Counted from the first letter of the stretch, positions 1-7,098 are shown. The stretch is DNA of 7,898 nucleotides from Actinomycetes bacterium (GCA_021844725.1 JAKBSX010000105.1:1-7898); one strand, 5' to 3'. Translations and numbers: made by a program. The notes: generated by a model not told the origin, from the letters alone.

Positions 1-42
1 TTCCGATCTTTGTATTTTGATGGGCAAAGTTTCGTAGCTCAT

Positions 43-61
43 CTCGGGGTTGGCCCCCGAG
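43..61. terminator. GC-rich hairpin left of the UbiD gene, possible terminator or leader structure
   Basis: A perfect 7-bp stem, CTCGGGG (43-49) and CCCCGAG (55-61), encloses a 5-nt loop. No T-run follows on either strand, so it is not a classic intrinsic terminator. It could end a gene left of the window or be a structure in the leader of the UbiD gene. The rest of 1-188 shows no ORF. It is AT-rich around 100-125, where a promoter for the UbiD gene could lie, but I cannot fix -35 and -10 boxes with acceptable spacing. Confidence 0.35.
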
Positions 62-188
62 TCTAAATTGGCCAGCCAGGGTAAACGGTCTTATAGTTGC
101 AAAGAATTTATGATGTAATATGAAGACGTTCTGGATCTAGGTCGCAAATAGTTGCCTGGGTATAAATGACCTCTAGAGGGGAGATTCG

Positions 189-1574
189 GTGATCAAAGAT
201 CTGCGCAGCTGGCTGGATACGCTGGAGCAGCATGGGGAGTTGCTGCATATTAATAAGCCGGTAAACCCCAAGACTCAGATGGGGGCTCTATTGTACCAGT
301 CACGTTCAAAGGCTCTAATGTTCAATTCCTTGACTGGGGCACCCGGATGGCGTTCAATAGGGAACGCGCCAGCCAATATGGATCACGTCGCACTGGCATT
401 TGAAATGAAAAAAGAAGAAGTCGTTCGTCACTTGGCTGAGAAAATGTCTGAACGAATTCCTTGGGAGCGTGTGTCAACTGGTCCAGTTAAAGATATTCAT
501 CTTGAAGGGGAGCAAATAGATCTTACCTCATGGCCAGTGCACCGCGCCGGGACTAAAGATGGTGGGGAAGTAATTGGATCGGGGATGGTATTTACCATTG
601 ATCCCGAAACGGGCAAGCAGAACGTCAGTATCCACAGGCTTCAAGTCCAGGGACCACGCCAGACAGGAATCTTGATGGTTCCTAGGCATACCAGATCTAT
701 ATACTCCAAGTACGAGGCTTTGGGCAAGGACATGCCGGTTTCGGTCGTGATCGGACATCACCCTCTCTATTATATGGCAGCTGCAATGAGCGGTTCATTT
801 GGTATGGATGAAATGGAGATTGCCGGAGCACTTCTGGGTGAACCGGTGAAGATGGTCAAGTCAGAGTTGAGCGATATTTTTGTCCCAGCCTATGCTGAGG
901 TGGTTATTGAGGGTCATATTCCCCCGTTTCATCGAGAGGAGGAGGGTCCATTCAGCGAGTTCCAGGATTATTACATTGCGGGTACGGGTGAAAATCCTAT
1001 AATTATCGTCGATAAGGTGACCAAGCGGAGCGACGCGATATTCAAGAATCTTCAGAATGGTAGTGAGATGGAGGGATGTCTGTTCCATAAATTTCCGTTC
1101 GGCGCTGCAATTTATAATCACATCCAGAATGTTGGTGGTTACGTTGATCTGGCAGACCTCCTTGTATTGCCTGGAATCTTTGGAGTTGTGATTCAGATGA
1201 CCCCCCGTTTTGCAGGAGAGGCTAAGAATGTCGGGTTGGCTGCATTGGGTAGTCCGGTATTGCATCCTAAAGTTGTCATTGTCGTTGATACCGACGTCAA
1301 TATTTATGACTACTGGGAAGTCTTGTGGGCGATCAACACGAGAGTGGATCCTGCAAGGGATGTATCGATAATCGATGGCGTAAGAATCCATCCAATGGAT
1401 CCAACTGGAGTGGAGCTGAAAGGCCCAGGCGGCCCAGACTGGCAAAGGTTGGGAAGCAAGATGGTTATTGACGCAACTAAGCCCGCGACCTCATTTCCTG
1501 AAGCCAGAGAGGAGTTTGAACGAATCCGGCCAATAGGTGATGGAGAGGTGTTTCTTGCAGACTTCCTCGATTAA
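189..1574 (+). CDS. UbiD-family prenylated-FMN-dependent decarboxylase
   Basis: This 461-residue protein belongs to the UbiD family, cytosolic enzymes that use prenylated FMN and a divalent metal to decarboxylate or carboxylate aromatic and alpha,beta-unsaturated acids. The length is typical of the family. The catalytic Arg-Glu-Glu triad can be placed by comparison with fungal Fdc1 as recalled: NVSIHR at 145-150 gives metal-ligand Asn145 and Arg150, and the EGPFSE segment gives Glu252 and Glu257. The acidic segment DEMEIAGALLGEP (207-219) should supply another metal ligand. The start is GTG; an AGAGGGGAGA ribosome site lies just upstream, and the protein opens with the usual IKDLRSWLDTLE family N-terminus. 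The UbiX-type maturation gene lies just downstream in convergent orientation. The substrate cannot be read from sequence. Ubiquinone biosynthesis is possible, but the CoA-thioester degradation genes nearby favour a catabolic aryl- or enoyl-acid decarboxylase or carboxylase. Confidence 0.93.
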   Translation: MIKDLRSWLDTLEQHGELLHINKPVNPKTQMGALLYQSRSKALMFNSLTGAPGWRSIGNAPANMDHVALAFEMKKEEVVRHLAEKMSERIPWERVSTGPVKDIHLEGEQIDLTSWPVHRAGTKDGGEVIGSGMVFTIDPETGKQNVSIHRLQVQGPRQTGILMVPRHTRSIYSKYEALGKDMPVSVVIGHHPLYYMAAAMSGSFGMDEMEIAGALLGEPVKMVKSELSDIFVPAYAEVVIEGHIPPFHREEEGPFSEFQDYYIAGTGENPIIIVDKVTKRSDAIFKNLQNGSEMEGCLFHKFPFGAAIYNHIQNVGGYVDLADLLVLPGIFGVVIQMTPRFAGEAKNVGLAALGSPVLHPKVVIVVDTDVNIYDYWEVLWAINTRVDPARDVSIIDGVRIHPMDPTGVELKGPGGPDWQRLGSKMVIDATKPATSFPEAREEFERIRPIGDGEVFLADFLD

Positions 1575-1713
1575 CTTTGCGGTCATTTGTTTCTCGAAAT
1601 GTGACTCTTTCATCGATCAGGCGCAGGTTCTGGATGACTCGTAAAATCGGAGATTATGTGATGTGGTGGTGAATGTGTGTTCTTGCTGACGCCACAGGCA
1701 TCACCCGAGATTC
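1575..1713. other. Convergent intergenic gap between the UbiD and UbiX genes
   Basis: Both neighbouring genes end here, so a bidirectional terminator would be expected. The best candidate is an imperfect structure at about 1658-1704: GTGA/TCAC and TGTGG/CCACA arms with a 4-nt bulge and a long loop. It has no T-run. I do not see a convincing intrinsic terminator. Confidence 0.3.
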
Positions 1714-2295
1714 TTAGCCATTCTCTGTGCCTTTCCAACGTGCGAACAAGTTGTGTTCAATTTCAAATTGATCCAGTACTTTCCCCACGCTCTGCTTGAG
1801 AAGGTCTTCAATTGTCTTTGGGTGGTGGTAGAAAGCTGGAACTGGCGGCAAAATAGTTCCTCCGGCGAGTATGACAGATTCCATGTTCCTGATATGGATC
1901 AAATTAAGCGGTGTCTCGCGAGTCACTAGAACTAAACGACGTCGTTCTTTTAGACAAACGTCAGCAGCCCGAGTAAGCAGATCGGGTGTGTAGCCTGAGG
2001 CTATGGCAGCCAATGTCCGCATTGAGCATGGTATGACTACCATACCAATTGTCTTGAAAGATCCAGAAGATATAGCGGTACCAAGATCTTCCGGATCGTA
2101 AACGACATCACCATATATCTCAATTTCTTTTCGGGTCATTCCAAGTTCGTAAGCGATACTTTTTTCAGCCCCTTTGGAAAGAACCAAGTGCACTTCTATG
2201 TTTTCGATTTCTTTTAATACCTGAAGCATGGTCAATGCGAGCTGAGGAGCGCTCGAACCGGATACTCCCACAATCAACCTGTCAATCGTACCCAT
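1714..2295 (-). CDS. ubiX: UbiX-type flavin prenyltransferase (prFMN synthase)
   Basis: This 193-residue protein is of the UbiX/Pad1 family, which attaches a dimethylallyl group to FMN to make the prenylated FMN cofactor of UbiD enzymes. The length is normal for the family. Visible marks are the N-terminal flavin-binding loop GVSGSSAPQLA (10-20), SSGSF (76-80), the IPCSMRTLAAIASGYTPDLL segment (88-107), the basic stretch KERRRLVLVTRETPLN (116-131) and GGTILPPVPAFYHHP (145-159). All match the family pattern of phosphate- and FMN-binding segments. ATG is the start, preceded by a weak purine-rich site (GCGAAGAA). The gene converges on the UbiD-family gene with 139 bp between them, so the two are not one transcript, yet the pairing strongly suggests that UbiX serves that UbiD. 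A non-decarboxylating paralogue cannot be excluded but is unlikely. Confidence 0.93.
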   Translation of the reverse strand: MGTIDRLIVGVSGSSAPQLALTMLQVLKEIENIEVHLVLSKGAEKSIAYELGMTRKEIEIYGDVVYDPEDLGTAISSGSFKTIGMVVIPCSMRTLAAIASGYTPDLLTRAADVCLKERRRLVLVTRETPLNLIHIRNMESVILAGGTILPPVPAFYHHPKTIEDLLKQSVGKVLDQFEIEHNLFARWKGTENG

Positions 2296-2599
2296 TTCTT
2301 CGCTTTGCCTTTCTGGGTTCTGCCATAAGCATCAATTCTTTGAAGTCGCTTTTGTTGCGCCGGCCTAGGTGCGCCAAGAAGGAGGACCCACAACGTAAGG
2401 TCCGCAGTGGACCATGAATTGTAAAGATCCACCTTGAATATTCCTTGCAATAAAGGCCGGAGAAACTTTCTAGTAACTCTATTCAATTTTGGCCCATTTA
2501 CCAACCGTCAGCCAACTTTCACAGGTGTGAAGCCGCGAATAATTACTGTATAACCATATTTCGTTGTGTTAGAGGTGATGGTTTTCAGCTTGGTATAGA
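2296..2599. other. Intergenic stretch upstream of ubiX, no gene recognised
   Basis: About 300 bases between the ubiX start and the recognisable part of the transposase relic. It should contain the ubiX promoter on the minus strand, but I cannot place clear boxes. The missing C-terminal third of the transposase would be expected here if the element had been complete. I read the minus strand in all three frames and found no convincing transposase similarity. The end may have been deleted, or may have decayed beyond recognition. Confidence 0.4.
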
Positions 2600-3556
2600 T
2601 GACAACAGATTCTGATTATTCAGTCGCAATTTTGGCCTACACTGTGGTTGAATTGCACACCAACGCAGGGTGCGGATTACATTTGGACGGGGACTTATCA
2701 TTTGGGTTGGAACCATTTGGAAACCTCTTGGATCCTTTCAGCACTGTTGGCACTCGGTTAATGGCAGGGAATAGCATATCTTGTCGCCTGATAGTAAAAA
2801 TACCAAATGGGTTCGGCGGGTCCCCGTCAATTGGTCCACCTGATCAATTTTTGTGGAACTGGACACCATAACCTAAGCTGAAGTGTTTACAGCAACTACC
2901 TCAACTGATATCAGACAACCATTTATATCGGTCATAAGCCCGTATTCGATCTGAGTCTTACCTCTCTTTTTGTCTCTTGCATAACCGAACTTGGCTGACG
3001 GACAGTCTTGTTCTTCCACCTAGGAACTTGATAGATCATAAAGTACCCGTGAGCCTCAGCTTAGATGACGCTTAGTCCAAGAATTCTCGAATCCTTCCCT
3101 GGTGCTCTAACAGCCGTCCATTGCTCTATAGACCTCAACTATTGATGCATCTGAAATACTGAAATTACTTGCCAAGGTTGTGTCACTGCACCACCTGGTG
3201 GTAGCTAACTTTGATGTTTGGTGGGCTGTTTTTGCTATTGTCAGCAACAATACTAAGGTATCTTTCTCGACAACTTGTGCAAGCCAACCAGTGACGCTAG
3301 CTTCAATTTATTGACCATAGCCGATGTGGGTGCTACATGTCTCCATGGGAAATGACCTTTCGATCTCTCAATCTTCTCCTGGTATCTTATGACTCTTACC
3401 AGCTAAGGATTTCTTTGACAAAAGATATCGTTTCTGGACGAATATAGGAGAGATTGGCAAATGTTTCGCCTCGACCTTGAGATTCTCACGATAAGAACGT
3501 CGTAGTAGATGGGTCTCGTAGATCTTATTCTTATGCTGACAACGTGTACTTAACAC
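2600..3556 (-). pseudogene. Decayed IS1634-type (DDE) transposase relic
   Basis: Minus-strand reading recovers a transposase in pieces. About 3556-3485 gives an N-terminal segment, KIYETHLLRRSYREN. A frame open except for stops runs from 3418 to 3107, with SKLATTRW and then SISDASIVEVYRAMD. The strongest piece, 3049-2873, reads RVLYDLSSS, a TAG stop where SSY is expected, then FGYARDKKRGKTQIEYG and a VEV..NT segment. These match the family pattern LVLYD(V/L)TSS..FGYSRDGKRGK.QI.YGL...VEVF.GNT as I know it from IS1634-type transposases. The following part to about 2600 is only faintly readable, and the second catalytic Asp region is degraded. At least four in-frame stops plus several frameshifts rule out a working protein. 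No terminal inverted repeats or target-site duplications were found. The family could be a close relative such as another IS4-superfamily group. Confidence 0.72.
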
Positions 3557-3558
3557 AT

Positions 3559-3577
3559 GTATGGCACCACTCCATAC
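3559..3577. repeat. Small inverted repeat at the start of the transposase relic
   Basis: GTATGG (3559-3564) and CCATAC (3572-3577) form a perfect 6-bp stem around a 7-nt loop. It sits immediately upstream of the recoverable N-terminus of the transposase relic. It could be a leftover from the element's 5' region or chance; no T-run follows. Confidence 0.3.
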
Positions 3578-3679
3578 GCTTCATGGAATGATGCCATTAC
3601 ATACCACAACCACTGTCATGCCATTCTGACTCGCACTTGTTAGCAATTGTAAGCTATTTATCCAGTTGAGAGTCGAGGA

Positions 3680-3695
3680 ATCGGTAAAAACCAAT
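3680..3695 (-). terminator. Weak hairpin downstream of the SDR gene
   Basis: On the minus strand, 12 nt past the SDR stop codon, ATTGGT and ACCGAT pair over 6 bp (one G-U) around a TTTT loop. The position suits the end of the right-to-left operon, but the stem is short and no T-tract follows, so this is only a candidate. Confidence 0.25.
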
Positions 3696-3707
3696 CGTAA
3701 GTTCGGA

Positions 3708-4472
3708 CTAGATCATGCTCAGGCCACCGTTGACGCTCAGAGTCTGTCCGGTGATGTAGTCGGCTTCAGATGAGACCATAAATAGGGCGGCATTGGCTAC
3801 CTCAGTTGGAGTACCGACCCGGCCTAGGGGAATGGAACGGATGATCGCACCCATTAGTTTCTCGTTGCCTTCGCTTACGTCAGCCAACATAGGTGTGTCA
3901 GTCAGGCCCGGAGCAACACAGTTTACATTGATGCCGTTCCTGGCAGTTTCTCGTGCCAGAGCCTTGGAAAAAGCAATTACTGCACCTTTGGCGCCGGAGT
4001 AGATTGCCTCTCCACTGGATCCTACACGTCCGGCATCGGAGGCAATGAATACGATTTTTCCGTGACCTGCCTCAATCATGTGAGGGACGGTGGCATGGGC
4101 ACATGCCACGTGGCCGCGGTAGTTAATATCAATGACGCGGTCCCACAGGGTCTCATCGGTTTCGACAAAGGGCATTACTTTGTCCCAGCCAGCGTTGGAG
4201 ATAAGAATGTCTATTTTCCCAAAGTGCTCCACACTCCTTGCCACCATGTCACGCACTGCACTGGCTTCGGCGATGTCGACCGGGATTGCAAGAGCCGAGC
4301 CACCGACTGAGTTGATCTCCTTTACCATGCCATCAGCACGTTCCCTGGACAGATCAGCTATTACAACGTTGGCGCCGCCACTAACCAGTCCTAGCGCTAT
4401 GGCACGACCGATGCCACTTCCAGCTCCAGTAACGATTGCAGTCTTGCCTTGGAACCTTTCATTGGATGACAT
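3708..4472 (-). CDS. SDR-family oxidoreductase, BadH-like (2-hydroxycyclohexanecarboxyl-CoA dehydrogenase type)
   Basis: This 254-residue classical short-chain dehydrogenase has the full motif set. TGAGSGIG (15-22) binds the dinucleotide, and Asp40 at the end of the second beta strand indicates NAD(H) preference. SNAG is at 92-95, and the catalytic tetrad is Asn117, Ser145, Tyr158 and Lys162. The segments NAGWD (93-97), IASDAGRVGSSGEAIY (143-158), RSIPLGRVG (212-220) and the C-terminal TGQTLSVNGGLSM closely resemble BadH as I recall it. BadH oxidises 2-hydroxycyclohexane-1-carboxyl-CoA to the 2-keto compound in the cyclohexanecarboxylate and benzoate pathways. The ATG follows the subunit B stop by 3 nt and has an AAAGGA ribosome site inside the end of that gene, so it is the last gene of the operon. 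A steroid-pathway dehydrogenase such as IpdF, or a general 3-oxoacyl reductase, is an alternative. SDR membership is certain; the substrate is inferred. Confidence 0.92.
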   Translation of the reverse strand: MSSNERFQGKTAIVTGAGSGIGRAIALGLVSGGANVVIADLSRERADGMVKEINSVGGSALAIPVDIAEASAVRDMVARSVEHFGKIDILISNAGWDKVMPFVETDETLWDRVIDINYRGHVACAHATVPHMIEAGHGKIVFIASDAGRVGSSGEAIYSGAKGAVIAFSKALARETARNGINVNCVAPGLTDTPMLADVSEGNEKLMGAIIRSIPLGRVGTPTEVANAALFMVSSEADYITGQTLSVNGGLSMI

Positions 4473-4475
4473 TTA

Positions 4476-5270
4476 TTATTTTCCTTTCAATAGTCCGTTT
4501 GTATCTAATGCCCTAATTATTGAGAGTTGTTCAGAAGTTGGTTCAGGAGTAGTTGGAACCAACTTTGGAATGACAAGGTCGAACCCGGTAGCGGCCCGAA
4601 CTTGGTCCACTTCCACGCCAGGATGTACTGTTTCTAGTCGCATCCGAAGAGTCTCCGGGTCAAAGCCCATTGTGCAGAGTGGGGTGACTACCAGTTGGGG
4701 ACCTCCACCTGGAAGATCTGCCGCTTTCCAGTCTGCTGGTCCACGGAGAAATCCGGGTCCGCTCATAAAATCAACACGCTCCACGAATGTACGGGTGTTG
4801 TGTGACTGAGTGTAAATAAGGATTCTGCCTACCCGCGAAAGAAATGGTAGGCCTACCGTTCCAGGACCACGCATAGCGGGGTGATTCCAGTCGCCGACAG
4901 ATACCAAGTTGCAGTTTCCAAAGGCATCTATCTGCAGTCCTCCGGCGAAGAAAACCGTCAAGACATCTGCACGACCTTCCAGTAGGACTACATCATTGAG
5001 CGACAGCGATGTATCGGCTCTCAGTAGGTCGTAGTCGCCACATGAAGCTACCACCGGACCCAAGTTAGGATTTACTGAACAGGTGCCGCCGGCAATGGAG
5101 TAGAGATCGGGCGCGTGGGTAAGTTGAGCCAATCTGCATGCAACTTGCGGAATGGTGCTCGCAGTTCCCATAATGCTTACATCGTCATTACGCAGCCTCT
5201 TGGCAAGTTCAACTGCCATAAGTTCGCTGAGCGACCACGGCGCTAATTGATCATTTGAGCTAACTGTCAC
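4476..5270 (-). CDS. Class I CoA-transferase-fold subunit B, IpdB-like, lacking the catalytic glutamate
   Basis: This 264-residue protein has the fold and length of the beta subunit of glutaconate CoA-transferase. Matching segments are LAKRLRNDDVSIMGTAS (22-38), FFAGGLQIDAFGNCNLVSVG (107-126), RTFVERVDFMSGPGFL (160-175), PQLVVT (191-196) and HPGVEVDQVRAATGFDL (216-232). In Acidaminococcus GctB, as I recall it, the catalytic Glu54 lies six residues after an APD motif. Here the same APD (53-55) is followed by LYSIAGG, placing Gly61 at that position. Mycobacterial IpdB also has Gly there, so this may be a hydrolase or lyase rather than a CoA-transferase. The start is GTG with GGAAAGGG upstream, 6 nt after the subunit A stop, so A and B are surely cotranscribed and form a heteromer. 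The assignment to IpdB rather than GctB is by recalled alignment. Confidence 0.88.
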   Translation of the reverse strand: MTVSSNDQLAPWSLSELMAVELAKRLRNDDVSIMGTASTIPQVACRLAQLTHAPDLYSIAGGTCSVNPNLGPVVASCGDYDLLRADTSLSLNDVVLLEGRADVLTVFFAGGLQIDAFGNCNLVSVGDWNHPAMRGPGTVGLPFLSRVGRILIYTQSHNTRTFVERVDFMSGPGFLRGPADWKAADLPGGGPQLVVTPLCTMGFDPETLRMRLETVHPGVEVDQVRAATGFDLVIPKLVPTTPEPTSEQLSIIRALDTNGLLKGK

Positions 5271-5276
5271 TGCTGT

Positions 5277-6191
5277 TTACCCTTTCCGTTCTGATAAGGC
5301 AACCGGTAGCACCCCATCGCCATAGCGTAGCTCGGCTAAACGTTCTCCGATTGTCTGAAGATACTGATCTTCAGACATGTCTTGCACGAATTGTTTTATA
5401 TATCCTTTGGCGCCTTCGTCATCTTTCGCTATGCTCATGTATTGGGCAATCTGGCGATCATCGAAGTCGTAAGCGCCGTGAGAAGAAGTGGGGTAGCACC
5501 CTCCCGGGGTTTCCACCACGGCATGGACCAAAAATCCGGGGATAGTGGTGCCTTGTGGATGCTTTGAGATTTCCTCGGTTGGAACGATCCTCTCTACTTG
5601 GAGAAGGACTGTCTTTGAAGCTAAGGCCATGTATCGGTCAACAAATTGGGCCCCAGCAATCACGGCGTTTCCATTCTTATCGGCCTGATAGGCATGCAGT
5701 AAGGCGACATCGGGCTTAAGCGGTGCGCCGACATTCACTTGGTTGCCAGTGAATGGATCGGTGGTGGTGGAGTAGTATTCCTTGTTTACTTTGGGAATGT
5801 CTGTAAACTCAATACCCTTTGGCAATGCTATAAATGGCAGGCCACCTGCACCAGCGTACAGTCCGTGGGTGATGTAGGCTTCGTCGCATTCCAGGACTTT
5901 GAGAGTTCGTGACTCGATTTGTCGACGAAAGCATGGCGCAAGGCCAATGTGTTCGAATCCCACGTATGAGGTGGCGATTTCTTCTATAAGACCCGCTGCG
6001 ATCAAGAGCTCCGCGTTAAATGCTCCGCAAGGGCTTGTAAGCAGTCGCTTTATTCTGCGATTCTGGCGGATTACCTCTCTAATCAGAGCCATCGGATTGT
6101 TATGCAGGTGCATGCCACCGACTGTCAAGAGTCCAACGCCATTAGGAATGTAGCGTTCCACAGCTTCAGATAGTGGGAGAACTTTGTTCAT
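5277..6191 (-). CDS. Class I CoA-transferase-fold subunit A, GctA/IpdA-like
   Basis: This 304-residue protein is the alpha partner of the adjacent subunit B. It opens MNKVLPLSEAVERYI, parallel to the start of glutaconate CoA-transferase subunit A. It continues with ECDEAYITHGLYAGAGGLPF (101-120), PDVALLHAYQADKNGNAVIAG (about 161-181) and IPGFLVHAVVETPGGCYPT followed by YDFDD, all family landmarks. Glu101 in the ECDE segment aligns with a conserved acidic residue of IpdA (Glu105 as I recall), suggested to matter for ring hydrolysis. I chose the ATG at 6191 because the family N-terminus begins there and because the stop of the preceding small ORF overlaps it as ATGA. An in-frame TTG at 6245 would add 18 residues with no good ribosome site. 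The role is either CoA transfer between dicarboxylic acids or, more likely given subunit B, hydrolytic opening of a cyclic beta-keto acyl-CoA. Confidence 0.9.
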   Translation of the reverse strand: MNKVLPLSEAVERYIPNGVGLLTVGGMHLHNNPMALIREVIRQNRRIKRLLTSPCGAFNAELLIAAGLIEEIATSYVGFEHIGLAPCFRRQIESRTLKVLECDEAYITHGLYAGAGGLPFIALPKGIEFTDIPKVNKEYYSTTTDPFTGNQVNVGAPLKPDVALLHAYQADKNGNAVIAGAQFVDRYMALASKTVLLQVERIVPTEEISKHPQGTTIPGFLVHAVVETPGGCYPTSSHGAYDFDDRQIAQYMSIAKDDEGAKGYIKQFVQDMSEDQYLQTIGERLAELRYGDGVLPVALSERKG

Positions 6192-6304
6192 CGAACATTC
6201 CGCCAGTCCGTGATACGACACATAGGAGTCTGGGTCACGTCCCAAAGCTTGGTGTTTCCAGAATCATTTGCATTTACGCGTGCTTCAGTATGAAAGTAAG
6301 CCAT
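6188..6304 (-). CDS. Small ORF (38 codons) translationally coupled to the CoA-transferase-like operon
   Basis: An ATG at 6304 follows a GGAGG Shine-Dalgarno (6317-6313) with an ideal 8-nt gap. The frame runs 38 codons and ends in a TGA that overlaps the ATG of subunit A as ATGA. The peptide starts MAYFHTEARVNANDSG and ends DWRNVR. It is hydrophilic, with no membrane segment or signal peptide, and I recognise no family. It has the best ribosome site in the operon, while subunit A has only a poor one of its own (GGCGGA), so coupling by termination and re-initiation is the natural reading. It may be a leader peptide whose translation controls the operon, a genuine small protein, or the start of a longer N-terminus broken by a frameshift. 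Coding status is supported only by the signal and the overlap. Confidence 0.55.
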   Translation of the reverse strand: MAYFHTEARVNANDSGNTKLWDVTQTPMCRITDWRNVR

Positions 6305-6312
6305 TGCTGTAT

Positions 6313-6317
6313 CCTCC
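6313..6317 (-). promoter_or_regulatory. Strong Shine-Dalgarno of the small upstream ORF
   Basis: GGAGG on the minus strand, 8 nt before the ATG at 6304. It is the best ribosome site in the right-to-left operon and marks where translation of that transcript likely begins. Confidence 0.65.
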
Positions 6318-6339
6318 AGATGCAAGTTCACCCGAGAGA

Positions 6340-6365
6340 GCATAGCCCAACTTTGCTTTGGGTGC
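6340..6365 (-). promoter_or_regulatory. Candidate promoter or operator region of the CoA-transferase-like operon
   Basis: On the minus strand, upstream of the small ORF, an inverted repeat CCCAA-N7-TTGGG is followed directly by a -10-like TATGCT. No good -35 box is present at 17 nt, so the promoter would need an activator or the call is wrong. The repeat could be an operator for a local regulator, but no regulator gene is in the window. Confidence 0.25.
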
Positions 6366-7098
6366 ATATCGGGAGGTCAGAGTGCCTATACGCCGGTTGT
6401 AGCGGTTTCTTTCACCACTTTCGAAGGGTATAGGGAGTTGGCTCGAAACCAGCAACTTGCGATATCGGATGGTCGATTTTGAATAGTCGACTTGGGGGTT
6501 AGTAGACTGATGGTGGATTAACGCCAGCTCGCATGGGAGCTTGACGGACTAGGTAAATCTTGAGCTATGTTTTCGTTCCGGATTTCTGAATGATTTTAGA
6601 GCCTTCGATTTCTGACTCAACTACTAGTCCGATCTCAATCCCATATGACAACACAGATCACCCGCTATCTGGTACTTCGTCAAGAACTTCTGTATTCGTT
6701 CTGACTACTTTATCCGAATTGCAGTTGGAATAGGTGACCTTATGAGTTCAAATACCTGCGCTTGGGTCCAATTCTGGAATGCGGATTCGGGATTGTTGGT
6801 ATCAAGCCCATACAAATAAAGACCCTGAAGCTTCGAACTGGACTCGTTTATCAATGCTGCTTGGGTATTTGTTTAGCTGTGCCCCTTGCAATAATTGCTT
6901 TTGCATTTTTTTGATTTTGTTTAGGTCTGCTAGAATGCCTTTGCTTGGAATTCGCCCTGACTGACTGCGGTTTGGTTTTGACATGGGTTCTTTGAGTAAT
7001 ATTAGGTTAGTGGCTTGTGGACTATAGTTCCAGGCAAGAGATATGGTAGATTTCACACAATGAAGTATGTGAGTTAGTTGAGATTTTTAGGTAGAAGT
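6366..7098. other. Long stretch without a recognised gene between divergent operons
   Basis: Over 700 bases separating the minus-strand operon from the plus-strand acyl-CoA dehydrogenase gene. Stops are frequent in all frames and I recognise no protein family. The longest minus-strand stretch that looks protein-like runs 6872-6705 (about 55 codons between stops), with no start signal and no recognisable motif. It could be a decayed gene or chance. The AT-rich section about 6880-6925 has weak -10-like text (TAGAAT, 6931-6936) without a matching -35. Confidence 0.4.

Noticed and set aside
861..1445. A 194-codon open frame on the minus strand opposite the UbiD-family gene
   Set aside because: It is antisense to a clearly coding gene with intact catalytic motifs, and its translation resembles no protein family.
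2599..2871. A 90-codon plus-strand open frame in the intergenic region
   Set aside because: It overlaps the minus-strand transposase relic, has no ribosome site, and resembles no protein.
4132..4809. A 225-codon plus-strand open frame across the SDR/subunit B junction
   Set aside because: It is a shadow of two well-supported minus-strand genes, with low-complexity Ser/Pro/Arg composition typical of antisense frames.
5949..5964. GTTCGAATCCCAC, which matches a tRNA T-loop consensus
   Set aside because: It lies inside the subunit A reading frame, and no acceptor, D or anticodon arms can be built around it.
6192..6245. An 18-residue N-terminal extension of subunit A from TTG
   Set aside because: No good ribosome site precedes the TTG, the family N-terminus matches from the internal ATG, and the small ORF's stop overlaps that ATG.
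6745..6775. GTTCAAATA followed by text ending in CCA, resembling a tRNA 3' half
   Set aside because: The flanking bases do not pair into a T-stem or acceptor stem.
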